A stretch of DNA of 64,000 nucleotides from NCBI RefSeq assembly GCF_013410215.1, contig NZ_JACCFQ010000001.1:1860001-1924000 (forward strand). Reading direction: 5' to 3'. This document shows positions 16,481-24,605 of this stretch, piece after piece. The notes beneath the pieces are model-generated. The model did not search any database and had not been told where the DNA came from. It worked only from the letters and a program-made list of their open reading frames with translations. Position 1 is the stretch's first letter; each line of letters begins with the position of its first letter. The DNA comes from Nesterenkonia sandarakina (GTDB taxonomy: Bacteria; Actinomycetota; Actinomycetes; Actinomycetales; Micrococcaceae). The position numbers and the translations under genes are program-made.

Positions 16481-17242
16481 GTGAACGAGATCGAGCCTGA
16501 GAGCCAGCGCGTGCCGGCCGCGCGCGGCCAGGCCCCTGGTGCTGATGGCGAGGCTCCAGGGCCGGGTGGCGAGGCGCCCGTTGCGGGTAGCACGCACCGC
16601 CGGGCGGTGGCCAAGGCGGTGGTGCTGGGGATCGCGCTGGTCCTCTTCACCGTGGCCGCACTGGTGCTGCCGATCCCCAGCGTGGATCAGATGCGCAGCA
16701 CCGTGGCGGAGGCCGGCTGGTGGGGGCCCCTCGGGTTCGGAGCGGCCTACGCCGCGCTGACCCTGGCCCCGGTGCCCAAGAACGTGCTCTCCATCGCCGC
16801 CGGGGTGCTCTTCGGCTTCGGGCCCGGACTGCTGATCGTCTACACCGCCGCGATGGCTGGCGCCGCCGGGGCCTTCTGGCTCGGACGCGCCCTGGGCCGG
16901 GAGGCCGTGGAACGCTTCACCGGCACCCGGGTGGTCAAGGTCGAAGACGTCCTGCTGCGCCACGGCTTCCTCGCGGTGGTCGGGGTGCGGCTGGTGCCCG
17001 TGCTGCCGTTCACCGCGATCAACTACTCCGCCGGGCTGACGAATCTCGGCTGGTGGCCCTACTTCCTGGGCACGCTGATCGGCATCATCCCTGGCACCGC
17101 GAGCTACCTGGCCCTGGGCGCCTTTGGCTTCCAACCGGGTCTGCAGGCCGAGCTCGCGTTCGCGGTGCTGGTCCTGCTGACCCTGGCCGCGATCGCCTAC
17201 CTGCTCCGCGCTCGCAGGCGGCGAGGCGACGCAGATGTTTGA
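16481..17242 (+). CDS. TVP38/TMEM64 (DedA-like) membrane protein
   Basis: A 253-residue polytopic protein beginning with GTG. After a low-complexity N-terminal tail of about 40 residues rich in Ala, Gly, Pro and Glu, it shows the SNARE-associated/TVP38 pattern: GVLFGFGPGLLIVYT, then GRALGREAVERF and VRLVPVLPFTAINYSAG. The VTT-domain superfamily includes proteins linked to lipid scrambling and membrane homeostasis. It overlaps the next gene, a CDP-alcohol phosphatidyltransferase, by eight bases, which suggests a joint role at the membrane. Confidence 0.9.
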   Translation: MNEIEPESQRVPAARGQAPGADGEAPGPGGEAPVAGSTHRRAVAKAVVLGIALVLFTVAALVLPIPSVDQMRSTVAEAGWWGPLGFGAAYAALTLAPVPKNVLSIAAGVLFGFGPGLLIVYTAAMAGAAGAFWLGRALGREAVERFTGTRVVKVEDVLLRHGFLAVVGVRLVPVLPFTAINYSAGLTNLGWWPYFLGTLIGIIPGTASYLALGAFGFQPGLQAELAFAVLVLLTLAAIAYLLRARRRRGDADV

Positions 17243-17897
17243 CGCCCGGCTGCGCGCCCGACTGGCCCCCGCACTGGACACGACGGCGGGATGGCTGGAT
17301 GTGCCCTGGGTGACGCCGAACCGGCTCACCGGGCTGAACCTGATCGCGGGTCTGGCCAGCGCGGTGCTGGCCGCGACCCAGCTGTGGGTTCCGGCGCTGC
17401 TCATGTGGCTGCTCTGTCGCGTGGCCGACGGTCTGGACGGGCCGCTGGCGCGGCGTCGTCGTGCGCAGGGTTCTGCGCAGGGGTCAGCCCAGGATTCAGG
17501 CGCGGGCTCATCGGCGAGCTCCGGCCAGGGCGGGTTCTTCGACATCTGCGCGGACTTCATCGTCTACGGCGCCACCGTGATCGGCGTGGCGATCGGCACC
17601 ACCGCGGCCTTCGACGCCCCCTGGCTGCCGTTCCTGCTGGTGCTCTTCGCCTACTACATCAACGGCGGCGCGTTCCTGGCGTTCTCCTCCATTGCGGAGA
17701 AGGAAGGCAAGACGCTCGACGACGGACGCTCGCTCTCCTTCCTCGGCGGACTCGCCGAGGGCGGGGAGACGGTCCTGGTGCACAGCCTCTGGCTGATCTT
17801 CCCGGCCGCCGCGGTGTACATCGCGAGCGTCTGGGCGGTGCTGGTGTGCCTGAGCGCGGCTCAGCGCATCGTGGCGGGCTTTCACGCGCTGCGCTGA
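17235..17897 (+). CDS. CDP-alcohol phosphatidyltransferase (YnjF-like) with an expanded catalytic-motif loop
   Basis: A 220-residue membrane enzyme that would transfer a phosphatidyl group from a CDP-activated lipid to an alcohol. The signature residues Asp65, Asp68, Gly69, Ala72, Arg73 and then Gly99, Asp103, Asp107 are all present. However, 25 residues separate Arg73 from Gly99, whereas the family consensus has eight. The extra stretch is Gln/Gly/Ser/Ala-rich and encoded by short imperfect DNA repeats. The membrane helices that follow look normal. The 3' end overlaps the convergent flavoenzyme gene by 16 bases. The acceptor alcohol is unknown. Confidence 0.88.
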   Translation: MFDARLRARLAPALDTTAGWLDVPWVTPNRLTGLNLIAGLASAVLAATQLWVPALLMWLLCRVADGLDGPLARRRRAQGSAQGSAQDSGAGSSASSGQGGFFDICADFIVYGATVIGVAIGTTAAFDAPWLPFLLVLFAYYINGGAFLAFSSIAEKEGKTLDDGRSLSFLGGLAEGGETVLVHSLWLIFPAAAVYIASVWAVLVCLSAAQRIVAGFHALR

Positions 17898-19435
17898 GCC
17901 CGGTCACCCTGGGCTCGGTCTGGGGCGTCGCTCCGAGCTTGGTCCTCGGTTCGGGCCTCGGTTTGGTCCTCGCTTCCGGCGCGCTCCGGGGCTCGGGTCT
18001 GCTCTCGGGTTGCGTGGTTGTCCCGGTAGCGGGCCACGGCGGCCAGCCCCCGGGTGAGCGTCTTGACCACGGGGGAGCCCAGCGCCTGCCGGGCATGGAC
18101 GATGGCCGCGTTCCACAGCGCATCGTTATAGGTCGGGTAGGCGTGGGTGACACCGGCGAGCTGCCGGGTGGTCATCTTCTGCGCGACGGCGAGCGAGAGC
18201 TCACCCAGCGATTCCCCTGCCCGCGGGCCCACGATGGTGCCGCCGAGGATGCGTCCGCGCCGATCGATCACCAGCCGGACGAAGCCCTCGCGGGATTCCT
18301 CGGTCACGGCGCGGTCGGTGTCCTCCAGGGAGACCGTGGAGGTGGTCATCCCAGGCCCGGTAGCCTCGGTGAGCCCCACGGCGGCGACCTCCGGGGAGGT
18401 GTAGGTGATCCGCGGGACGGTCTGGCTGATGCTGCGGCGCAGACCCAGCACCGCGTTGGATGCCGCGGTGCTGGCGTGCACGCCGGCGAGGTGGGTGAAC
18501 TTCGGGTGCGTGGTGACGTCCCCCGCGGCCCAGACCGAGCGGTTGGAGGTGCGCATCGAGTCATCCACCAGCACCTGACCGCGCTCGTCGAGGTCCACCC
18601 CAAGGTGCTCCAGGCCCAGGGAGGCCGTGCGTGGGGTCCGGCCGGTGGCGATCAGGATGACCTCTGCCTTGAGCTCGCGTCCGGCGCTGGTGGTGATCAG
18701 GGAGACGGGTGGGTTCTGGCTGGCGTCACCCTGGCGGACCGGAGCCTGCCGGATGACGCTTGCCTCGTCCTCGTCGATGACCTGCACCCCGTCACGCTCC
18801 AGGCTGGCCTGCACCAGGGCGGCGGCGTCGCGGTCCTCCTTGGGCAGCAGCCCGGAACGCGCCAGGATCGTCACCTGAGAACCGAGCCGGGCGAAGGCCT
18901 GCCCCAGCTCACATGCGATGGGACCCCCGCCGAGCACCACCATTCGGGCAGGCAGCGAGGTCAGATCCCAGACGGTGTCCGAGGTGGCGGTCTGTGCCGC
19001 ATCCAGGCCCGGGATCGAGGGCACGGCAGGCGCGCTGCCGGTGGCGATGAGCGCCCTGCGGAACCGCACCGGGCGCCCGTCGATCTCCGCCTCACCGGGA
19101 CCGGTGAACCGGGCATGACCATGCAGCACGCTCACTCCGGCGCGCTCCAGCGCCTCCGGAGAGTCCTCAGGCTCGATCGTGGCGATGGTGTCGCTGACCC
19201 GCTGACGCACCTGCGCGAAGTCCGGTTCCGAACCGTCGGTCTCCCGGGCCTGGGCAGCACGCGCCGCGGCGGAGAGGATCGTCTTCGAGGGCACGCAGCC
19301 GGTCCATAGGCAGTCGCCTCCGGTGCGGTGGGCTTCGACGAGCACGGTCCGGGCGCCCAGCTGCGCGGCGGTCTTGGACCCCACGATCCCGGCAGTGCCG
19401 CCGCCGATGACCAGCAGGTCGATCGGGTGATCCAT
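17882..19435 (-). CDS. Mercuric-reductase-like FAD/NAD(P) disulfide oxidoreductase
   Basis: A 517-residue class I pyridine nucleotide-disulfide oxidoreductase: FAD motif GGGTAG (11-16), redox pair C42-LWTG-C47, NAD(P) motif VVLGGGPIACELG, and the C-terminal dimerisation domain with HAYPTYND. It lacks the MerA heavy-metal-binding N-domain and the C-terminal Cys pair, so mercury reduction is unlikely. Homologues of this type often sit beside or are fused to TVP38 proteins. The last 40 residues are a repetitive Gln/Arg/Ala/Glu/Asp tail. The start at 19435 (MDHPIDLLVIGGG) is preferred over the upstream Met at 19474. Confidence 0.88.
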   Translation of the reverse strand: MDHPIDLLVIGGGTAGIVGSKTAAQLGARTVLVEAHRTGGDCLWTGCVPSKTILSAAARAAQARETDGSEPDFAQVRQRVSDTIATIEPEDSPEALERAGVSVLHGHARFTGPGEAEIDGRPVRFRRALIATGSAPAVPSIPGLDAAQTATSDTVWDLTSLPARMVVLGGGPIACELGQAFARLGSQVTILARSGLLPKEDRDAAALVQASLERDGVQVIDEDEASVIRQAPVRQGDASQNPPVSLITTSAGRELKAEVILIATGRTPRTASLGLEHLGVDLDERGQVLVDDSMRTSNRSVWAAGDVTTHPKFTHLAGVHASTAASNAVLGLRRSISQTVPRITYTSPEVAAVGLTEATGPGMTTSTVSLEDTDRAVTEESREGFVRLVIDRRGRILGGTIVGPRAGESLGELSLAVAQKMTTRQLAGVTHAYPTYNDALWNAAIVHARQALGSPVVKTLTRGLAAVARYRDNHATREQTRAPERAGSEDQTEARTEDQARSDAPDRAQGDRAQRSA

Positions 19436-19620
19436 AAACGGGTCCTTTGCGCAGGTCAGGTGGGAATGAGGCAAGCTTAGGGGCGCTGATTCGAGCGGTC
19501 TGTAAACCAGGACACGTTCCTGTATGACCTGAATGAGTACAGTCAGAGGGACCGCCGAGACGCGGCTCAGATCAACAGTGGCATCTCAACAGTGCCATCG
19601 TACGGGGAAGGAGCAGGCCC

Positions 19621-20283
19621 ATCGAGAAGTACAGCGCCTTCGCGCCACTCTATGACCTGCTCTCCGCCGAGTACCCCGTCTACGGGGCGGGCCGGGCGCT
19701 CTTGATCGAGCTGCTGGAGCTGACCGCGGGGGAGCAGGTGCTGGATCTCGGATGTGGCACCGGAATGAACTTCCCGCTGCTGCAGGACCAGGTGGGTCCG
19801 AACGGGCGGATAGTCGGGATCGACCGCAGCGCCGACATGCTCGCGCAGGCCCGGAAGAAGGCCACACGCCAGGGCTGGGACAACGTGATCCTGATCCAGG
19901 CCGACGCCACCGCCCTGGATCCCGCGGAGATCTCCGCCCAGATCACGCGCGCCGGGGGACAGGCGCTCTCGGATGCGGCGCTGACCACCTACGCGCTCTC
20001 CCTGATGCAGCCCTGGCAGGACGCCTGGACGCATATGCGCATGCTCACCGCGGAGCAGGCCCGGCTGGGCGTGCTCGACATGCAGCGGCCCACCGGAGCA
20101 AGCTCAGTGCTGACACCCCTGGCGCGGATCGCGTGCTGGATGGGCGGGGCTGACATCGACGCCCACCCGTGGACAGCCCTGGAACGCGACTGCACCGACG
20201 TCCGTACCGCCTCCGCGCGCGGCGGACACCTGCAGGTCCGGGCTGGGGTGAAGCCGTCCGACGCCGCGACCTCCCACAACTGA
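19621..20283 (+). CDS. SAM-dependent methyltransferase, apparently starting at an ATC codon
   Basis: A class I methyltransferase of about 220 residues. The SAM-binding motif LDLGCGTG is at 41-48, followed by an acidic residue in VGIDRSADML and NVILIQADAT. The first ATG/GTG/TTG in frame is TTG 19702, which would remove the conserved YSAFAPLYDLLSA helix. By contrast AAGGAG at 19608-19613 sits seven bases before ATC 19621, exactly where a start is expected. Either ATC is a rare non-canonical start or ATG has mutated. The target of methylation is unknown; a quinone or small-molecule acceptor is possible. A flavodoxin-fold reductase follows after 50 bp. Confidence 0.8.
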   Translation: MEKYSAFAPLYDLLSAEYPVYGAGRALLIELLELTAGEQVLDLGCGTGMNFPLLQDQVGPNGRIVGIDRSADMLAQARKKATRQGWDNVILIQADATALDPAEISAQITRAGGQALSDAALTTYALSLMQPWQDAWTHMRMLTAEQARLGVLDMQRPTGASSVLTPLARIACWMGGADIDAHPWTALERDCTDVRTASARGGHLQVRAGVKPSDAATSHN

Positions 20284-20333
20284 GGCACGTCCTACTCAGG
20301 GACATCCCACCCGAGGAACCAGGAGCCGCCACC

Positions 20334-21071
20334 ATGACCGAGCACCGCGAGGCAGCACATGCCGATCAGGACTTCGCAGGGCTGAAGGCGGTGTTCTTCA
20401 ACTGCACGCTCAAACGCAGCCCCGAGCTGAGCCACACCTCAGGGCTGGTGGAGCTCAGCGCCGGACTGATGCGCGGGCAGGGGGTGGAGGTGGAGATCAT
20501 CCGGCCGATCGACCATCCGATCGCCACCGGGGTGTACCCGGACATGACCGAGCACGGATGGGAGCAGGACGCCTGGCCCGAGATCTTCGAGCGGGTGCAG
20601 GCGGCCGACATCCTCGTCATCGCCGGGCCGATCTGGCTCGGGGACAACAGCTCGGTCACCAAACAGGTGATCGAACGGCTCTACGCGATGTCCGGGATGA
20701 CCAACGACGCCGGCCAGTACATCTACTACGGCAAGGTCGGCGGGGCACTGGTGACCGGCAATGAGGACGGGGTCAAGCACTGCGCCATGAACATCCTCTA
20801 CAGCCTGCAGCACATCGGCGTGACCATCCCGCCGGCTGCCGATGCAGGATGGATCGGGCCGATCGGTCCGGGTCCGAGCTACTTGGACCCCGGCTCCGGG
20901 GGCCCGGAGAGCGACTTCACCAACCGCAACACCACGTTCATGGCATGGAACCTGATGCATATGGCGAAGCTGCTCCGCCAGGCGGGCGGGGTCCCGGCCT
21001 GGGGCAACGTCCCGGAGCAGTGGAACTCCGGGAAGGACCTCGGGCTGGACCCGAACCCGGAATACCGCTGA
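20334..21071 (+). CDS. Flavodoxin-fold NAD(P)H-dependent oxidoreductase
   Basis: A 245-residue flavodoxin/NADPH-dependent FMN reductase family protein. The FMN phosphate loop corresponds to FFNCTLKRSPELSHTS, and AGPIWLGDNSSVTKQVIERL is the conserved flavin-contact segment. The product would reduce flavin or a small electrophile in the cytoplasm. ATG 20334 has AGGAG nine bases upstream; the longer open frame is discarded. It probably shares a transcript with the methyltransferase just upstream. Confidence 0.88.
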   Translation: MTEHREAAHADQDFAGLKAVFFNCTLKRSPELSHTSGLVELSAGLMRGQGVEVEIIRPIDHPIATGVYPDMTEHGWEQDAWPEIFERVQAADILVIAGPIWLGDNSSVTKQVIERLYAMSGMTNDAGQYIYYGKVGGALVTGNEDGVKHCAMNILYSLQHIGVTIPPAADAGWIGPIGPGPSYLDPGSGGPESDFTNRNTTFMAWNLMHMAKLLRQAGGVPAWGNVPEQWNSGKDLGLDPNPEYR

Positions 21072-21096
21072 GATCCGGGCAGCGGGGGAGCCCCGG

Positions 21097-21135
21097 AGCT
21101 CAGGCCCCGAAGCTCAGGCCCCGAAGCTCAGGCCC
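21097..21135. repeat. 14-bp tandem repeat (2.8 copies)
   Basis: The unit AGCTCAGGCCCCGA is repeated from 21097, with a partial third copy that runs into the last codons of the convergent OGG-fold gene. It looks like replication slippage in an intergenic tail. Confidence 0.7.
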
Positions 21136-21826
21136 GGCGGGTCAGCGCCAGCTCGATCTCATCGGCGCGGACCGTGCGGTCCACCGAGGAGTCCTGCGAA
21201 GCTTCATCGGCCCAGTCGGTGAGCAGGGCGCAGTACTGGGCGTAGAGCTCGGGGACCCAGACGTCGGTGGTGGCGTCGGGCCAGGCGTCGCGGGCGAGGT
21301 TCGCGGCGACGTCGCGGTCCAGGCTGAGCAGCTTCGGCTCGGCGGCCGCACCCTGGGCGAAGTAGAGGAACTTCGTGGAGAAGGCCGGGCCGAACCAGGG
21401 GATCCGACCGGCGCCGTCGTCGCTGGTCAGGATGCTGAAGGCGGCCTTGGCGGAATCGCCGTCACGCACCGAGTTCCACGCGGTGACGAGCAGCTCGGAG
21501 GCCTCCTCGCGGTGCGAGGCGAAGTTGTCCAGCCGGTGGTGCAGCCGGGGAGCCTTGAGTCCCAGGCCCCAGGAGAGCGAGTAGTAGAAGAGTTGGAAGG
21601 CGTTCTCCGGGGTGCGCTCGCGGTCGCCGATCTCGAAGACGTCGCGGCGTGCTAGGGAGACCCGGTCCAGGCTGCCGAGCATCCCGGTCAGGGTGGGCAG
21701 GTCGCGCTTGGCAAGCTCCGCGCGCCAGCGGGCGGCGTCGACGTCGACGCCGTGCTTCATCACCGCATTCGGGCCGGGCAGGGCGTGCAGGATGTCCTGG
21801 GGAAGTCGTGCGTCTTCAATGATCAT
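21128..21826 (-). CDS. Putative OGG-fold (8-oxoguanine DNA glycosylase-like) protein
   Basis: A 232-residue protein whose centre, IPWFGPAFSTKFLYFA (142-157), resembles the helix-hairpin-helix and catalytic-lysine segment of OGG-type glycosylases. LSLDRDVAANL (168-178) resembles the following Asp-containing segment. These match the small OGG-fold family annotated in many actinobacteria. Base-excision repair of damaged DNA is therefore plausible, but overall similarity to bona fide glycosylases is low and the N-terminal 120 residues are unfamiliar. No neighbouring gene helps define the role. Confidence 0.6.
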   Translation of the reverse strand: MIIEDARLPQDILHALPGPNAVMKHGVDVDAARWRAELAKRDLPTLTGMLGSLDRVSLARRDVFEIGDRERTPENAFQLFYYSLSWGLGLKAPRLHHRLDNFASHREEASELLVTAWNSVRDGDSAKAAFSILTSDDGAGRIPWFGPAFSTKFLYFAQGAAAEPKLLSLDRDVAANLARDAWPDATTDVWVPELYAQYCALLTDWADEASQDSSVDRTVRADEIELALTRRA

Positions 21827-21873
21827 GGACCAACCCTAATGGGCCTAGCCGGGCGCCGCGCCCACCGGATGCC

Positions 21874-22647
21874 TCACGCCGCCTTCACATGTGCCCGCTG
21901 GGTGCTGGCCCGGCCCTGCCGCAGCACGAGCACCAGTCCGATGATTGCGACCACGATCACCGCGTATTGGAAGAGGGCCAAGACTGCGAAGGGCGTGGCC
22001 GCGCCGGTGGATGCCCCGGCGACGAAGGTTCCGAAGTCCCAGAAGGCGTGGATCAATATGCAGATCACCAGGGTTCCGGTGACTCGGCGCACCACGTAGA
22101 GCGCGGTGCCGATGGCGAAGGCGAAGACCATCTGTTGCAGTGTGGCGGCCGCCGACTGCCCGAAGAAGAGGTTGATTGCGTGCAGCAGGGCGAAGAGCAG
22201 CGAGCTGAAGAACCATACGCCCACCTCACCGAAGGAACCTCGCAGCCCCACCACGGCGACCCCGCGCAGGGTCAGCTCCTCCCCGAAGCCCACCAATAGG
22301 GTGCCCAGTGCGAGGGTGAGCACCAGTCGGGCCTCCACACCTTCGAAGCCGTGGCTGAGCAGATTTCCCAGCGCCGTGAGCACGATCAGGACCGGCAGCA
22401 CCAGCAGCCAGCGGGGCCCCGTGGGAGTATCGCGCAGCGCGGGCCCCCACCATCCCAGCCAGTAGGTGACTGCGGCGGTGAACAGTGAGGCCAGCGCGAC
22501 CGGTAGGACGATGCCTTGCATCGCACTGGCCGCAGTAGACCCGACTGTCTCATAGTCGGTGCCGGTGAAGAACCAGGTGGCCCCCATGATCGCGGCGTAA
22601 CCCACGACGACGGCGACCGCGATCCATGCCTGTGGTTGGACCCGCAT
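21874..22647 (-). CDS. CPBP family intramembrane glutamic protease (CAAX-like)
   Basis: A membrane protein of 257 residues with about seven helices. The three conserved motifs of the CPBP/Abi family are visible: GFGEELTLRG (EExxxR), ALLHAIN and LIHAFWDFG. Family members are glutamic intramembrane proteases; some mature peptides or give bacteriocin self-immunity. ATG 22647 is chosen because GGGAGG sits about six bases upstream; a longer frame begins at 22674. No peptide substrate gene was found nearby. Confidence 0.88.
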   Translation of the reverse strand: MRVQPQAWIAVAVVVGYAAIMGATWFFTGTDYETVGSTAASAMQGIVLPVALASLFTAAVTYWLGWWGPALRDTPTGPRWLLVLPVLIVLTALGNLLSHGFEGVEARLVLTLALGTLLVGFGEELTLRGVAVVGLRGSFGEVGVWFFSSLLFALLHAINLFFGQSAAATLQQMVFAFAIGTALYVVRRVTGTLVICILIHAFWDFGTFVAGASTGAATPFAVLALFQYAVIVVAIIGLVLVLRQGRASTQRAHVKAA

Positions 22648-22803
22648 GACTGCCTCCCCCTGAAGCTGAGCCAAGATGTACTGCGCCTGCTCAGAATGGT
22701 CCTACCGGGGACGGAGGCAGACAATCTCTGATGAGCTGTCTGTTTATTGAGGGCTGTGGCACCCAGTGTTCCCTTAGGCGGCCCGGCTTGCCACACTGAG
22801 CAG

Positions 22804-23121
22804 ATGAAGCGATATCTCGATCCGCTGACGCCGGATCTGGCGCGGGCGGCGCGTGCCCTGACCCAGGTCTCGGTCGAGGAGATCAGCGAGGCGGCCGGTC
22901 TAGAGGTCGCGCGGGTCCGGGACTTCGAGCATCGCGGGTTCGCGCTGGATCCCGGATCCAGCCGGAGGCTGCGCGTGGCGCTGGAGGCCTTCGGCGCCGT
23001 CTTCTTCGCCGAGGATGATCAGGGTGGCTATGGGGTGCGGCGCAAGCACAACGCCGACAGGACCCGCCAACTCACCCGGTGGGAGAGCGAAGGCGGTCCC
23101 GCCTACGAGGATGACATCTGA
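22804..23121 (+). CDS. Small helix-turn-helix (XRE-like) protein
   Basis: A 105-residue protein. Residues 10-65 read as an XRE/Cro-type HTH (ARALTQVSVEEISEAAGLEVARVRDFE). The short basic C-terminus ends in an acidic DDI. Similar single-domain proteins are common in actinobacteria and their targets are unknown. It is divergent from the CPBP protease gene and convergent with the MFS gene. Confidence 0.65.
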   Translation: MKRYLDPLTPDLARAARALTQVSVEEISEAAGLEVARVRDFEHRGFALDPGSSRRLRVALEAFGAVFFAEDDQGGYGVRRKHNADRTRQLTRWESEGGPAYEDDI

Positions 23122-23132
23122 GCGACCTTGGC

Positions 23133-24533
23133 TCAGCGATGTCGGGCCAGGAATACGAGGGCTGCTGGGATCGTGAGGCAGATGTAGAGGAACGCGCTCA
23201 GACCCAGTGCGGAGTCGATGCCTGACCCCGGACTAACCTCCTGGTCGGTGCTGAATTCCAGGGCAAGCACACCGAGAGTGGCGATTCCCATTCCAGCACC
23301 CAGGGCGAAGGCGCTCTCCTGGATGGCGCCTGCATCTGCGGTGCGTGTGGTGGGAGCGGAGCTCATCAGGGCGTTCGAGGCTATTGCCATCACCGCGCCG
23401 GCGCCGAGACCCAGCAACATCAAGCTCGCCGCTTGGGCGGTCTGGGGCAGCGAGATCAGCAGCAGCGGACCCAGCGTCGTACAGATGAACCCTGTGGTCA
23501 GCAGGTGCGGCTCGGAGATCCACCGCTTCAGGCATGGACTCAGCACTCCGCCGAGGACGCTGGCCGCCGCCAGGGGCAGCAACATCACGCCTGCCTCGAG
23601 GGCGGACCGCCCATCAACAAGCTGGAGCTGCTGGGTGAGCAGGTACAGGGTGCCATTGAAGAGTCCTGTGGTGGCCGCGATGCTCAGTGCTGCGACCGCG
23701 AGTACCGGGTTCTTGAACAGCGCCACGTCCAGATACGGGCGGTGCAGTCGAGCTTGACGGAGGCAGAAAGCAGCAACGGCGACGGCGCCTGCCACAAGGA
23801 GGGTCGGAGCGAACCAGGTGGAGTCGTCCCGGGGCAGTGACTTCAGTGCCAGAATCACCGCTGCTATCCCGATCGTCGAGGACCCGATGCTGAACGGATC
23901 CAGGCCTGGAGGACGAGGGTTCCTCGATTCAGGGAGCACCAAGACGGCTGCGATCAGGCACAGCCCGAGCACCGGTGCGTTGATCCAGAAGACCCAAGCC
24001 CAGGTCAGGCGGTCCACCAAAAGTCCGCCCAGCAGTGGTCCGAGACCGACTCCGGCACTGAAGCTGGAGACCCACAGGCCGTAGGCGAAGGCTCGCGACC
24101 TCACGGTGGGGAATGAGACGCGGATGATCGCCACCGTGGCCGCGATGAGCAGGGCGGATCCGACCCCTTGCCCGATGCGTCCGATGATTAGCGTCGCAGG
24201 GTCGGTGGCGATCCCCGCGACAAGGGCGCTCGCCACCGCCGCGGTGAGCCCGGCCAGGTAGATGCGCTTCCTCCCGTAACGGTCAGCCAGGACCGCACTA
24301 GGGATGACCGCGATACCTGTGGAGAGGGCGTAGGCGTCGGCAGTCCAGAGCGCTTGCACCGGATTCAGCTCCAACTGTGCGGTGAGTTCGGGCAGCGCGA
24401 CGGCGACCTTCGTCAGATCGGTCCCGCCGACGAGCAGCACCACAGTGAATGTGGCCAAGATTCCAGTCAGACGTGCCAGCGAGATCGGCGGTTCGTGCTG
24501 TCGGGGGCTGGGGGAGATCACGGTATGAGGCAT
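23133..24533 (-). CDS. MFS multidrug-type transporter (DHA2-like)
   Basis: A 466-residue polytopic permease with an N-terminal transport signature (WTADAYALSTGIAVIPSAVLADRYGRKRIYL, read in segments) and 13-14 predicted helices, as in the DHA2 drug:proton antiporters. ATG 24533 begins MPHTVISPSPRQ just before the first helix. The longer open frame to 24806 is antisense to the LysR gene and is rejected. The gene is divergent from a LysR regulator with a 72-bp gap, the classical layout for regulator-controlled efflux. Confidence 0.9.
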   Translation of the reverse strand: MPHTVISPSPRQHEPPISLARLTGILATFTVVLLVGGTDLTKVAVALPELTAQLELNPVQALWTADAYALSTGIAVIPSAVLADRYGRKRIYLAGLTAAVASALVAGIATDPATLIIGRIGQGVGSALLIAATVAIIRVSFPTVRSRAFAYGLWVSSFSAGVGLGPLLGGLLVDRLTWAWVFWINAPVLGLCLIAAVLVLPESRNPRPPGLDPFSIGSSTIGIAAVILALKSLPRDDSTWFAPTLLVAGAVAVAAFCLRQARLHRPYLDVALFKNPVLAVAALSIAATTGLFNGTLYLLTQQLQLVDGRSALEAGVMLLPLAAASVLGGVLSPCLKRWISEPHLLTTGFICTTLGPLLLISLPQTAQAASLMLLGLGAGAVMAIASNALMSSAPTTRTADAGAIQESAFALGAGMGIATLGVLALEFSTDQEVSPGSGIDSALGLSAFLYICLTIPAALVFLARHR

Positions 24534-24605
24534 GGACTCAGTGCATCGGACAGGGAATCCTGCGTCCAGGTTCATATAGTGACGATGATCGTGCAGTATG
24601 AGTGC

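Noticed and set aside
17882-19435. True mercuric reductase (merA)
   Set aside because: No heavy-metal-binding N-domain, no C-terminal cysteine pair and no mer genes nearby.
21128-22647. OGG-fold protein plus CPBP protease as a defence or immunity pair
   Set aside because: Separate genes with ordinary GC, no coupling and no partner toxin or peptide; nothing in the context supports it.
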